From the NCBI RefSeq assembly GCF_025567265.1, contig NZ_JAOQJW010000018.1, positions 1 through 64,000 on the forward strand: a stretch of DNA of 64,000 nucleotides. The letters are read 5' to 3'. A program made the position numbers and the translations under genes. This DNA is from Dorea_A amylophila (lineage in GTDB: Bacteria > Bacillota > Clostridia > Lachnospirales > Lachnospiraceae). The notes under the pieces were generated by a model. It searched no databases and was not told where the DNA came from. It saw nothing but the letters and a program-made list of their open reading frames with translations. Shown piece after piece: positions 8,280 through 16,424 of the stretch. Position 1 is the first letter of the stretch. Each line of letters begins with the position of its first letter.

Positions 8280-8918
8280 ATGAAGACAAAAAAACATAAC
8301 ACCAGCTGGATGGTCAGTGTTGCACTTATGGCAGCAATCGTAATCGTTCTGGCGAACACACCGCTTGGAATGATACAGCTTCCGATCATTAAAGCGACAA
8401 CGGTACACATTCCGGTAATTATTGGAGCAATTTTGTTAGGACCTGCAGCAGGTGCAATCCTGGGCGGTGTATTCGGTATTTGTTCATTGATCAGTAATAC
8501 AATGGCACCGACGCTTTTATCATTCGCATTCTCTCCGTTTATGAGCACTACAGGAATACCCGGAGCGGTTAAGGCAGTTTGGATTTCAGTAGGATGCAGA
8601 ATTTTGATCGGTGTGGCAGCAGGATGGCTTTGGATTCTCTTATCAAAACTGAAAGTAAACAATATCATTGCACTTCCTGTCGTAGGATTCGCCGGAGCAA
8701 TGGTGAACACGATCACGGTAATGGGAAGTATCTACATTCTTTTTGCAAAACAGTATGCAGAAGCAAAAGATGTGGCAGTCAGTGCCGTATGGGGACTGGT
8801 AATGGGAACTGTTACGGCATCGGGAATACCTGAGGCAATTGCAGCGGCAATTCTGGTTCTTGCAATCGGTAAAGTTCTGATCGGTGTATTTAGAAAAATG
8901 AATATCGGAAATGTATAG
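8280..8918 (+). CDS. ECF transporter substrate-binding (S) component, probably pantothenate
   Basis: A 212-residue very hydrophobic protein with about six membrane helices, as in S components of energy-coupling factor vitamin transporters. The N-terminal MVSVALMAAIVIVL helix and the GPAAGAILGGVFGI stretch fit this family. It has no ATPase of its own and would need the EcfA/A'/T module encoded elsewhere. The divergent neighbour coaBC uses a pantothenate derivative, so a PanT-like role is inferred from context, not from binding residues. AAGGAGG precedes the ATG, and a good terminator follows, so the gene is monocistronic. Confidence 0.8.
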   Translation: MKTKKHNTSWMVSVALMAAIVIVLANTPLGMIQLPIIKATTVHIPVIIGAILLGPAAGAILGGVFGICSLISNTMAPTLLSFAFSPFMSTTGIPGAVKAVWISVGCRILIGVAAGWLWILLSKLKVNNIIALPVVGFAGAMVNTITVMGSIYILFAKQYAEAKDVAVSAVWGLVMGTVTASGIPEAIAAAILVLAIGKVLIGVFRKMNIGNV

Positions 8919-8932
8919 ATGAAAGATGGAAT

Positions 8933-8966
8933 CTCCGGCTCGGATAAAGAAAGCCGGAGGTTTTTT
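8933..8966 (+). terminator. Rho-independent terminator of the S-component gene
   Basis: CTCCGGCT pairs with AGCCGGAG across an 11-nt loop, followed by GTTTTTT. Confidence 0.85.
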
Positions 8967-9031
8967 AGAATACGGATTATATAAGAAAAAACAGAAATTT
9001 TGCAAAAAAATAAAAAAAATGAAAAATTCTG

Positions 9032-9061
9032 TTGACATATATGGAACTAATATGGTATAAA
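9032..9061 (+). promoter_or_regulatory. Promoter of tRNA-Trp
   Basis: A consensus TTGACA, 18 nt and TATAAA lie about 30 bp upstream of the tRNA. Confidence 0.75.
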
Positions 9062-9091
9062 TAATAAGCACTCAGCAATGAGTTACGATAT

Positions 9092-9162
9092 AGGGGATTG
9101 GTCAAGTGGTATGATAGGGGTCTCCAAAACCTTTGGCGGGAGTTCGATTCTCTCATCCCCTG
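9092..9162 (+). tRNA. tRNA-Trp (anticodon CCA)
   Basis: A complete cloverleaf of 71 nt: acceptor AGGGGAT with ATCCCCT, D stem GTCA/TGAT, anticodon stem GGGGT/ACCTT, anticodon loop CTCCAAA reading CCA, T loop TTCGATT, and discriminator G. The 3' CCA is not encoded (CTCC follows). It has its own promoter and terminator. Confidence 0.93.
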
Positions 9163-9172
9163 CTCCTGAAAG

Positions 9173-9213
9173 AGTCAGAAATGCTTTGTTTATAAGCTTT
9201 TCTGGCTTTTTTG
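9173..9213 (+). terminator. Terminator of tRNA-Trp
   Basis: A 14-nt stem (AGTCAGAAATGCTT with AAGCTTTTCTGGCT, one mismatch) is followed by a T run. Confidence 0.85.
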
Positions 9214-9309
9214 TTTTTGCTGGAAAATAACTATTGACTTCTTTAAGGTGCAAGCGTAAATTATAGTCGTTATAGAAGAAAAAATACAGATAAGAAAGGC
9301 AAAATAAAA

Positions 9310-10686
9310 ATGAAGAGAAAGCAAAATATCAGATGGAATACCATGAAAATTCTGGTAATTGGTTTTCTGAGTGTGATTGTTCTGGGAGCAGTACTTTTAT
9401 GGCTTCCGGTATCGAATGAAAAACCAATCAGCTTCTTGGATGCATTATTTACATCAACAACATCGGTATGTGTGACGGGACTGGTTACGGTTGTTCCGAA
9501 ATATCAGTTCACGATAATGGGAAAGATAATTTTATTGATTCTGATTCAGATCGGAGGCCTGGGCATAATTGCATGTATCACAGCATTCTTTATGCTTCTT
9601 AAAAGAAAGATTACAGTAAAAGAGAGAATTGTCATTCAAGAAGCTTATAATATGAATTCTCTTGGTGGTCTGGTAGGCATGGTCCGCAGAATTTTGTTCG
9701 GGACGCTAGTGGTAGAAGGCATCGGCGCCGTTTTTTATGCAATACAATTCAGTCGGGATTATGGACTTGTAAAAGGAATTTGGTATGGAGTTTTTCACTC
9801 GGTTTCTGCATTTTGCAATGCGGGAATTGATATTCTCGGAGAGGACAGCCTGGCAAGATACGTAACCAGTCCATTGATCAACATTACAACGATGATGCTG
9901 ATCATTCTTGGCGGAATTGGATTTACGGTGTGGTATGACGTGATTGATAACGGAAAGAAGATCTGGTATCGTGAAATTCCGAAGAAATGGTGTTTTACCA
10001 GACTTAAGTTACATTCAAAGATAGCAATTGTTACGACATTGATTCTGCTGATAGCAGGGACACTTTTGAATTTTGTACTGGAGTACCGGAATCCGGAAAC
10101 GATTGGGAATCTGAATACCGGACAGAAGATAATGGCTTCGGCATTTCAGGCTGTGACGACCAGAACGGCCGGATTTAGTACATTTCAGCAGTCGGGAATG
10201 CATGAAGAGACCGGATTCCTGAATATTATTTTAATGTTTATCGGAGGATCTCCTGGAGGAACTGCGGGTGGTCTGAAGACAACGACATTTGCGCTTTTAT
10301 TTCTCGCTTTTCACACGATGCTCAGGGGAGGTCATGATATTGAATGCTTCCAGAGAAAAGTGGCTGAAGATAGCTTTCGTGTTGCGTTCGTGACATTTAT
10401 GCTGGCATTGGGCATATATGTAACAGGAACCACGGTTATTGCTGTGATAGAGCCGGATACAATCTCGCTTCAGAAAATTATGTATGAGACCGCATCTGCG
10501 ATGGCAACAGTTGGCCTGACACAAGATTTGACAACTCATCTGAGGGTAGGAAGCAAGATCGTGTTGATGATACTGATGTATGCAGGACGAGTCGGACCGA
10601 TGACCATTGCGTTATTATTTGCCGGAAAGGTAAATTTGCAGGAAAAGATGCGGACACTTCCGACGGAAAAGATTATGATTGGTTAA
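9310..10686 (+). CDS. ktrB: Potassium uptake channel subunit, TrkH/KtrB family
   Basis: A 458-residue membrane protein with four M1-P-M2 pore repeats. Pore-loop motifs are visible as TTSVCVTGLVT, SAFCNAGID, TTRTAGFST and ASAMATVGLT, each with the central glycine of the potassium filter. The GGSPGGTAGGLKTTT segment is the intramembrane loop that gates the channel. It imports K+ (with Na+ in Ktr systems). The downstream KtrA-like gene begins 15 bp after the stop, so the two form an operon. No c-di-AMP riboswitch was recognised upstream. Confidence 0.93.
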   Translation: MKRKQNIRWNTMKILVIGFLSVIVLGAVLLWLPVSNEKPISFLDALFTSTTSVCVTGLVTVVPKYQFTIMGKIILLILIQIGGLGIIACITAFFMLLKRKITVKERIVIQEAYNMNSLGGLVGMVRRILFGTLVVEGIGAVFYAIQFSRDYGLVKGIWYGVFHSVSAFCNAGIDILGEDSLARYVTSPLINITTMMLIILGGIGFTVWYDVIDNGKKIWYREIPKKWCFTRLKLHSKIAIVTTLILLIAGTLLNFVLEYRNPETIGNLNTGQKIMASAFQAVTTRTAGFSTFQQSGMHEETGFLNIILMFIGGSPGGTAGGLKTTTFALLFLAFHTMLRGGHDIECFQRKVAEDSFRVAFVTFMLALGIYVTGTTVIAVIEPDTISLQKIMYETASAMATVGLTQDLTTHLRVGSKIVLMILMYAGRVGPMTIALLFAGKVNLQEKMRTLPTEKIMIG

Positions 10687-10701
10687 TGAGGAGGAGTAAC
10701 T

Positions 10702-11343
10702 ATGAAGAAACAATTTGCAGTATTTGGTCTGGGCAGTTTTGGGGAAAGTATTGCGTTAGAATTACAAAAACTCGGATGCGAGGTCGTAGCAGTAGATAAA
10801 GATATGGAGCGCGTAAAAGGAATCGCCGACTCGGTATCGTATGCGATGCAGGCAGATATCGGTGATCCGGATTTTGTCAGATCTCTCGGCACGAGGAATC
10901 TGGATGGCGTTGTGATCGCAGAAGCAGAAAGTCTGGAAGCAAGTATTATGGCAACGCTGGTGTGTAAAGAAATTGGTGTACCGAATGTGATTGCAAAAGC
11001 AAAAAATGAGCGTCATGCAACCGTATTGAAAAAAATCGGTGCAGACTCCATTATTTTCCCGGAAAAAGAAATGGGAATCCGGATGGCAAAGAATCTTATG
11101 TCTGCCAGCTTCACAGATTGGATCGCTTTATCACCGGATTATAGTATAGTTGAGACACCGATGCCCGTAAAATGGAGTGGAAAAACGTTGCAAGAACTGG
11201 ATGTGCGCCGGAATTATGAAGTGAATGTCGTGGGAATTAAAAGTGGGGCGCACGTAGAAGTGAATCCGGATCCTTCAGAAGTATTGCGTGAAGATATGGT
11301 TCTGATCCTGGTGGGATCTAATAAAGCATTAGAAGCATTATAA
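10702..11343 (+). CDS. ktrA: Potassium uptake regulatory subunit, KtrA/TrkA (RCK domains)
   Basis: A 213-residue cytosolic gating protein. The N-terminal RCK/Rossmann domain has FGLGSFGESIALEL and ends its second strand in VAVDKD, typical of NAD/ATP binding. The C-terminal RCK_C domain (about 135-213) has the KTLQELDVRRNYEVNVVGI pattern; in related proteins this domain binds cyclic-di-AMP. GGAGGAG lies before the ATG. It follows ktrB by 15 bp and would form an octameric ring that opens the KtrB dimer on nucleotide binding. Confidence 0.93.
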   Translation: MKKQFAVFGLGSFGESIALELQKLGCEVVAVDKDMERVKGIADSVSYAMQADIGDPDFVRSLGTRNLDGVVIAEAESLEASIMATLVCKEIGVPNVIAKAKNERHATVLKKIGADSIIFPEKEMGIRMAKNLMSASFTDWIALSPDYSIVETPMPVKWSGKTLQELDVRRNYEVNVVGIKSGAHVEVNPDPSEVLREDMVLILVGSNKALEAL

Positions 11344-11400
11344 GAAAATTTCATGTCTGGAGATGATCCTGGCTGGTGTGACGAAGGTGTAATATCGGCT

Positions 11401-11429
11401 TTGCAATCATAACAAGATAATGGTATAAT
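11401..11429 (+). promoter_or_regulatory. Promoter of the gene at 11486
   Basis: TTGCAA, 17 nt and TATAAT lie 56 bp before the start codon. Confidence 0.65.
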
Positions 11430-11485
11430 ATTCATACTGATTTGATCTGAAGATACGAAAGCTTTACCGTAAGGAGGACATGAGG

Positions 11486-12010
11486 ATGAAAGAAAAAATA
11501 ATACAGGGTGGGATCGTGAATGGCGAGAAGATGCTGGTATGTCCGACCTGGGAAGATGAATTTCAAAAAGCAATCAACAGTACAGGCGGCTGTTTCCGAA
11601 TCAGCATGGATTATTCTGCTGTAGATGTTTCGTGGTGGAAAGAACTGGAAGCGATTGCTAAAAAATATGGATACACACTGGATTCTGAATCATTGGAGAT
11701 CATTCAGGAATATGTACAGAAATATAAAAAGTACGAGAATCATTTCTGGGAATATGGGAAGAAAATCATAACGTTTGAACAGTTCAGCAGGATGTTGAGT
11801 AAAAAGGCGGGAATACAGCCAAAAGAAGCAAAAGACTATGTGGCCGCTAATCTTCAGAATCTGGAGCATAAAGAGATTTTGGAGGCATTGCTGTTCTCGT
11901 TGCAGCTTATTAAATCCGAAAAGGGACTGGAGGGAACGCAGTGGACAAAACCGACGTGCGATTTTATTAAGAAAGAATTTGAGAAGATGATTGTAAACGG
12001 GGAATATTAA
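11486..12010 (+). CDS. Uncharacterised cytosolic protein
   Basis: A 174-residue soluble protein, not recognised. It starts MKEKIIQGGIVNGEKMLVCP and has aromatic-rich segments (DVSWWKELEAIAKKYGY, ENHFWEYGKKIITFEQF) suggesting a compact helical fold. No signal peptide, membrane segment or cysteine cluster is present. An ATG at 11480 is only 2 nt from GGAGG, so the ATG at 11486 with 8-nt spacing is preferred. It has its own promoter and a hairpin behind it. The Nudix and HD genes downstream are probably separate units. Confidence 0.7.
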   Translation: MKEKIIQGGIVNGEKMLVCPTWEDEFQKAINSTGGCFRISMDYSAVDVSWWKELEAIAKKYGYTLDSESLEIIQEYVQKYKKYENHFWEYGKKIITFEQFSRMLSKKAGIQPKEAKDYVAANLQNLEHKEILEALLFSLQLIKSEKGLEGTQWTKPTCDFIKKEFEKMIVNGEY

Positions 12011-12015
12011 GAAGA

Positions 12016-12052
12016 AAAAGTGGGGAGTCAGTCAGAATGATTCTCCACTTTT
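12016..12052 (+). terminator. Hairpin terminator after the uncharacterised gene
   Basis: A 15-bp stem (AAAAGTGGGGAGTCA with TGATTCTCCACTTTT, two G-T pairs) ends in a T run that is itself part of the stem. Confidence 0.65.
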
Positions 12053-12074
12053 GATGTAAAAGGAGATAAAGAGT

Positions 12075-12578
12075 ATGGAATTATGGGATATTTATGATGA
12101 AAATAAAGAGCGTACAGGAGCTACAATGAAACATAATGACTGGAATATGAAACCGGGAGAATTTCACCTGACTGTTCTTGGTGTGCTGATGCGCCCGGAT
12201 GGGAAATATCTGATCACCAGAAGAAGAATGGATAAAGAATGGGCAGCCGGATGGTGGGAAGTGCCGGGAGGCGGAGTACGTGCCGGGGAAGATTCGTTGG
12301 ATGCAGTGATTCGGGAAATCAAGGAAGAGACAGGAGTCGATGTGACGGAAGCAGAAGGAGGCTATGCATTTTCATATAAGAGAGTAAATCCGGAAGAAAA
12401 AAACAATTACTTTGTGGATATCTACAAATTTATTCTGGATTTTGATGAATCTGATGTGAAGACACAGGAGGAAGAGGTGTCGGGATTTGCAATCGCAGAT
12501 ATCGAAGAAATCAAAAGATATGCGGATCAGGGGATATTTCTTCACTATGAAAGTATCCGACAGGTTTTCGAAGGATAA
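12075..12578 (+). CDS. Nudix hydrolase
   Basis: A 167-residue Nudix protein. The Nudix box reads G-X5-E-X7-REIKEETGV, starting at the GG before VRAGED (about residues 64-86), with all the metal-binding glutamates present. The ELWDIYDENKERTG opening resembles the isopentenyl-diphosphate-isomerase-like/YfcD group, but no substrate can be assigned. It would hydrolyse a nucleoside diphosphate linked to another moiety. AAAGGAG lies 8 nt before the ATG. The HD gene follows after 14 bp, suggesting an operon. Confidence 0.88.
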   Translation: MELWDIYDENKERTGATMKHNDWNMKPGEFHLTVLGVLMRPDGKYLITRRRMDKEWAAGWWEVPGGGVRAGEDSLDAVIREIKEETGVDVTEAEGGYAFSYKRVNPEEKNNYFVDIYKFILDFDESDVKTQEEEVSGFAIADIEEIKRYADQGIFLHYESIRQVFEG

Positions 12579-12592
12579 AACAGGCAGGCTGT

Positions 12593-13075
12593 ATGAATGA
12601 TGAAAAGAGAATCCTGAAGGAAATCAAAGATGTATTAAAAGAACTGGATGAGCAGGGAAGAATGAAGTATACGCAGAAATACATGCAGCATAGTGATATT
12701 TCGGTATATAAGCATTGCATTAGTGTGGCATATACAAGCTTAGAACTGGCGGATCGCTTGGCGTGGAATGTCAACCGCAGAGAACTGATCAGAGGTGCGC
12801 TTCTGCATGATTATTTTCTATATGACTGGCATGAAAAGAATGCAGGGCACAGATTTCATGGATTTATCCATGCCGGCAGAGCGTTGCAGAATGCCAGGAA
12901 AGATTTTAAACTGACCATACGGGAGGAGAATATCATATTACGTCATATGTTTCCGTTGAATGTCGTACCTCCGATGTGTAAGGAGGCATGGCTGGTATGC
13001 CTCGCCGATAAGATATGTGCATCCAAAGAGACTGTGGCCGGAAGAATACATAGAAAAAGGAAACAGCAGAGATGA
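12593..13075 (+). CDS. HD-domain phosphohydrolase
   Basis: A 160-residue protein with the HD fold. The metal ligands appear as HCISVAY, ALLHDYFLYDWH, HGFIHAGRALQN, ILRHMFP and CLADKI. The family contains nucleotide phosphohydrolases and related metal enzymes; the substrate is unknown. The start is supported only by a weak AGGCAGG 14 bp after the Nudix stop. Such HD proteins often sit next to Nudix genes in Clostridia, so a shared housekeeping role is possible but inferred. Confidence 0.82.
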   Translation: MNDEKRILKEIKDVLKELDEQGRMKYTQKYMQHSDISVYKHCISVAYTSLELADRLAWNVNRRELIRGALLHDYFLYDWHEKNAGHRFHGFIHAGRALQNARKDFKLTIREENIILRHMFPLNVVPPMCKEAWLVCLADKICASKETVAGRIHRKRKQQR

Positions 13076-13084
13076 AAGATATGG

Positions 13085-13114
13085 TTGACTTGTTAGATAT
13101 CCTACTATTATAAT
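13085..13114 (+). promoter_or_regulatory. Promoter of tcdA
   Basis: TTGACT, 18 nt and TATAAT lie about 35 bp before the start codon at 13150. The -10 lies in an imperfect palindrome (CCTACTATTATAATAGG). Confidence 0.6.
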
Positions 13115-13149
13115 AGGAAATATTATGAAATATGAGTGGAGGAACAAAT

Positions 13150-13926
13150 ATGTTAAATCAGTTTTCCAGAACACAGCTTCTGTTAGGGTCTGACAATATG
13201 GATAGACTTGCAGATGCAAAGGTAGCGGTCTTTGGGATCGGCGGAGTAGGCGGATACGTGGTAGAAGCACTTGCGAGAAGCGGAGTAGGATCATTTGTCC
13301 TGGTGGATGACGATAAAGTGTGTCTGACGAATATCAACCGTCAGATTATTGCGACCAGAAAGACCGTAGGGAAGTATAAAGTAGATGTGATGAAAGACCG
13401 AATTCTGGAAATTAACCCGGATGCAGATGTAGAGATAAGAAAATGTTTTTATCTTCCGGAGAATGCGCATGAATTTCCGTTTGAAGAATATTCTTATGTG
13501 GTAGATGCGGTAGATACGGTAACTGCAAAGATTGAGATCATAATGCGTGCGAAGGCCGCAGATGTTCCTGTTATCAGTTGTATGGGAGCCGGCAATAAAC
13601 TGGACGCATCTGCATTTCAGGTGGCAGATATCTATAAGACAAAGATGTGTCCGCTTGCAAAAGTTATGCGGAGGGAATTAAAAGCACGTGGGATAAAAAA
13701 ACTAAAAGTTGTATATTCGGAAGAAAAACCGGTACGTCCATTAGAAGATATGAGCATCAGCTGCAGACAGCATTGTGTATGCCCGCCGGGGACAGCAAGA
13801 AAATGTACCCAGAGAAGAGATATTCCGGGAAGTATTGCATTCGTTCCATCCGTAGCAGGCCTGATCCTTGCCGGAGAAGTGGTAAAAGACCTGACCATCA
13901 ATCGGTATGGACGGGGAACGGAATAA
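13150..13926 (+). CDS. tcdA: tRNA threonylcarbamoyladenosine dehydratase, ThiF/E1 family
   Basis: A 258-residue E1-like ATP-dependent enzyme. The nucleotide loop is FGIGGVGGYVVEAL near residue 30, followed by the DDDKVCLTNINRQ strand and the CPPGTARKC cysteine region typical of TcdA (CsdL). It cyclises t6A37 in ANN-decoding tRNAs to ct6A. GGAGG lies 7 nt before the ATG at 13150; an earlier in-frame ATG at 13132 has no ribosome site. The gene is monocistronic with its own promoter. Confidence 0.9.
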   Translation: MLNQFSRTQLLLGSDNMDRLADAKVAVFGIGGVGGYVVEALARSGVGSFVLVDDDKVCLTNINRQIIATRKTVGKYKVDVMKDRILEINPDADVEIRKCFYLPENAHEFPFEEYSYVVDAVDTVTAKIEIIMRAKAADVPVISCMGAGNKLDASAFQVADIYKTKMCPLAKVMRRELKARGIKKLKVVYSEEKPVRPLEDMSISCRQHCVCPPGTARKCTQRRDIPGSIAFVPSVAGLILAGEVVKDLTINRYGRGTE

Positions 13927-13940
13927 TGGGGGGATATCTT

Positions 13941-13968
13941 TTGACATTTTCTGTAAATCCGATATAAT
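13941..13968 (+). promoter_or_regulatory. Promoter of the small gene at 14012
   Basis: Consensus TTGACA, 16 nt and TATAAT lie 43 bp before the ATG. Confidence 0.75.
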
Positions 13969-14011
13969 AGAAAACGTAATGTTCTATTTGTAGATTGAGG
14001 AGGTTATCAAT

Positions 14012-14329
14012 ATGAAAAAAAATAGAAGAAACAATTCAAGACCTGCAGCAATCACAACTGCAAAAGATACAACAAAGGCAATCGAGACAAGAGCAGGTGT
14101 ATTGAAAGAAGCAGAAGATGTGAAGAAAGAGGCAAAGACAAGCTTTTATCTTCAGTATATGGGAAAAGAAATCAGCACAGAGGAGATTACACAGAAAGTA
14201 CACGAAGTATGGAAAACTTTGGGGAAAAATGTAGATGAGATCAAAACGCTGAATGTATATTTGAAACCGGAAGAAGCAGCAGCTTATTACGTGATCAATG
14301 AAGAAACAACCGGAAAAGTAGCAATTTAA
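14012..14329 (+). CDS. Small DUF6465-like protein
   Basis: A 105-residue basic protein. The first 45 residues are low-complexity and rich in Lys, Arg, Asn and Thr. The rest forms a compact domain with SFYLQYMGKEISTEEI and LNVYLKPEEAAAYYVIN, which I associate with the DUF6465 proteins of Lachnospiraceae. The function is unknown. GAGGAGG precedes the ATG at good spacing, and it has its own strong promoter and a perfect terminator, so it is probably expressed well. Confidence 0.75.
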   Translation: MKKNRRNNSRPAAITTAKDTTKAIETRAGVLKEAEDVKKEAKTSFYLQYMGKEISTEEITQKVHEVWKTLGKNVDEIKTLNVYLKPEEAAAYYVINEETTGKVAI

Positions 14330-14360
14330 TGTAATAACTATATTGAACGTCCGGTATATG

Positions 14361-14402
14361 GATACAGCAGTATAGAATTGTTCTATACTGCTGTATCTTT
14401 TT
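14361..14402 (+). terminator. Rho-independent terminator
   Basis: A perfect 17-bp stem (GATACAGCAGTATAGAA and complement) with a 3-nt loop, followed by TTTTT. It also separates the converging minus-strand gene at 14448. Confidence 0.88.
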
Positions 14403-14447
14403 GGGACAGAAATGGAAGTCGTTACACCTGTTTAATGCCAATTGTAT

Positions 14448-14786
14448 CTAGTATTTTGTTACATCTTCTTCAAGATGTGCAATCTGTTCCAAAAGCCCGG
14501 TAGTTTCTTTTTCAGAAAGACTTTCCAGGATCATGTTCATATCATCCGCAATTTTTGCGGGATTATAAGGAACTTCCAATGCAAAATCACTGAAAGCGCG
14601 AATCTTCTGGAAATAAGTGCGGGTCTCAGGTTCTTCACCTCCAGTCCGGCACATCTGATACATGGTGACACAGTCTGTGGCATCCTGATCTGTACATTTT
14701 TTACAGATCCATTTTCCAAGATAATAATAATTACTTCCAATCTGATAAAGGAATCCTGGAAGCTTTAATAATCGCTCTGATAACAT
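14448..14786 (-). CDS. Small protein of unknown function
   Basis: A 112-residue protein starting MLSERLLKLPGFLYQIGS. It holds four Cys, with CKKC near residue 28 and others at CVTMYQMC, which could bind a metal. The C-terminus is helical and acidic (ILESLSEKETTGLLEQIAHLEED). No family is recognised. On the minus strand GGAGG lies 7 nt before the ATG, which supports a real gene. Confidence 0.65.
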   Translation of the reverse strand: MLSERLLKLPGFLYQIGSNYYYLGKWICKKCTDQDATDCVTMYQMCRTGGEEPETRTYFQKIRAFSDFALEVPYNPAKIADDMNMILESLSEKETTGLLEQIAHLEEDVTKY

Positions 14787-14903
14787 GACAGAACCTCCTT
14801 GTATTGATGAAGTCCGGTTAAGAGGACTTACTTTTTTATGTTTTTAGTATCCGGTGAAGTGACAGAAATGTCAAGTCAGATTTGTCTGAAAAAAATATAT
14901 AAT

Positions 14904-14932
14904 TTGAAAATGCTCGAAATATGTCGTATTAT
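14904..14932 (+). promoter_or_regulatory. Promoter of the EamA transporter gene
   Basis: TTGAAA, 17 nt and TATTAT lie about 70 bp before the start codon at 15004. Confidence 0.5.
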
Positions 14933-15003
14933 AGACTATAGTATGATAAGATTTTGGTAAAAGAAAATTATATATGTAATTTGTAGTATAGGTGGAAAGT
15001 AGA

Positions 15004-15888
15004 ATGAAACTGAAAAATGGGGGCATGCTGTTACTGACAGCATTTATATGGGGAACAGCATTTGTTGCCCAGAGTGTAGGAATGGATTATCTGGGACCTT
15101 TTTCTTTTAATGGAATCCGCTGTCTGATAGGAGCGGTGGCACTTTTACCGTGTATCTGGTTTTTGAACAGAATGAATAAAGATACTGAAACGGACTGTTC
15201 GGAAAAAGAAAAATCAGGGAAAGATCTGATAACAGGAGGTATTGCATGCGGAGTATTATTATTCACAGCGGGCAGTCTCCAACAGGCTGGGATTCAGTAT
15301 ACCACAGCGGGAAAAGCAGGATTTATTACTGCTTTTTATATCGTGATCGTTCCGGTTCTTGGAATTTTTCTTCATAAAAAAATCAAATGGAAGGTATGGA
15401 TGGCAGTGTTACTGGCACTTGTCGGATTGTACTTTTTGTGTATTACGGAGTCTTTTTCTATTGGAAAGGGAGATATTCTGGTATTTTTGTGTGCACTTGT
15501 TTTTTCTGTGCATATTCTGGTGATTGATCATTTCTCTCCGAAAGTGGATGGTGTGAAGATGTCCTGCATCCAGTTTTTCGTGAGTGGAATTCTGTCATTA
15601 CCATTTATGTTTGTGCTGGAGACACCAAGACTTGTAGCTGTGGCGGCTGCATGGATGCCGCTTTTGTATGCGGGTGTATTATCCTGTGGTGTTGCATATA
15701 CATTGCAGATACTTGGACAGAAGAATGTGAATCCGGCGGTAGCATCGCTGATTTTAAGCCTGGAATCCTGTTTTTCGGTACTTGCGGGCTGGATCATACT
15801 TGGAGAACGTTTGTCATTCAGAGAATCGTTAGGGTGTATACTGATGTTTCTGGCAATTATACTGGCACAGCTTCCGGATAAAAAATAA
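15004..15888 (+). CDS. EamA/DMT-superfamily transporter
   Basis: A 294-residue integral membrane protein with ten predicted helices arranged as two EamA repeats (about 1-145 and 150-294). The conserved AFIWGTAFVAQ opening and GWIILGERLS near the C-terminus match drug/metabolite exporters. Substrate unknown. A GTG at 14992 is in frame, but AGGTGG lies 8 nt before the ATG at 15004, which is preferred. The dtd gene follows 21 bp later, so the two are probably cotranscribed. Confidence 0.88.
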   Translation: MKLKNGGMLLLTAFIWGTAFVAQSVGMDYLGPFSFNGIRCLIGAVALLPCIWFLNRMNKDTETDCSEKEKSGKDLITGGIACGVLLFTAGSLQQAGIQYTTAGKAGFITAFYIVIVPVLGIFLHKKIKWKVWMAVLLALVGLYFLCITESFSIGKGDILVFLCALVFSVHILVIDHFSPKVDGVKMSCIQFFVSGILSLPFMFVLETPRLVAVAAAWMPLLYAGVLSCGVAYTLQILGQKNVNPAVASLILSLESCFSVLAGWIILGERLSFRESLGCILMFLAIILAQLPDKK

Positions 15889-15909
15889 TGGGTAACAGGA
15901 GGAGAGAAA

Positions 15910-16356
15910 ATGCGGTTTGTGATTCAGAGAGTTACAGAAAGCAGCGTAAAAGTGGATGGAAAAGTAATCGGACAGATAGGAAAAGGATTTATGGTCCTGA
16001 TAGGTGTGGCTGATTCAGATACAAAAGAGATTGCTGATAAGATGGTTAAGAAAATGACTGGATTACGTATTTTTGAGGATGAAGAAGGAAAGACGAATCT
16101 TTCACTGGATGCGGTGGGAGGGGAACTCCTTCTGATCTCGCAGTTTACTTTATATGCGAACTGCAAAAAGGGAAACCGGCCAAGTTTTGTCGAAGCAGGG
16201 AAACCGGACATGGCAGAAGAACTTTACGAATATATTATCAGTAAGTGCAAAGAACAGATACCGGTAGTAGAACGGGGAATGTTTGGAGCGGATATGAAGG
16301 TGAGCCTGGTAAATGACGGACCATTTACAATTGTACTGGATTCAGACAGATTATAG
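15910..16356 (+). CDS. dtd: D-aminoacyl-tRNA deacylase
   Basis: A 148-residue DTD protein of normal length. The SQFTLYANCKKGNRPSF active-site stretch (around residue 78) is intact, and the Gly-cisPro motif region is present as GPFTIVLDS at the C-terminus. It removes D-amino acids (and glycine from tRNA-Ala) from mischarged tRNAs. A strong GGAGGAG lies before the ATG. It follows the EamA gene by 21 bp. Confidence 0.95.
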   Translation: MRFVIQRVTESSVKVDGKVIGQIGKGFMVLIGVADSDTKEIADKMVKKMTGLRIFEDEEGKTNLSLDAVGGELLLISQFTLYANCKKGNRPSFVEAGKPDMAEELYEYIISKCKEQIPVVERGMFGADMKVSLVNDGPFTIVLDSDRL

Positions 16357-16406
16357 TGATAAAATATAGATTATGATGAGGGAAGTAAAAAAACGAACAA
16401 ATATTT

Positions 16407-16416
16407 GGGGGGGGGG
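16407..16416 (+). repeat. Run of ten G serving as the ribosome-binding site
   Basis: Ten consecutive G end 8 nt before the ATG at 16425. No other Shine-Dalgarno is present, so the homopolymer is the site. Slippage would change its length and its spacing to the start codon. Confidence 0.8.
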
Positions 16417-16424
16417 TAAAACGT

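Noticed and set aside
8180..8716. 178-codon minus-strand hydrophobic frame opposite the ECF S component
   Set aside because: The plus-strand frame has promoter, ribosome site and terminator; the reverse frame is an antisense shadow of a membrane protein.
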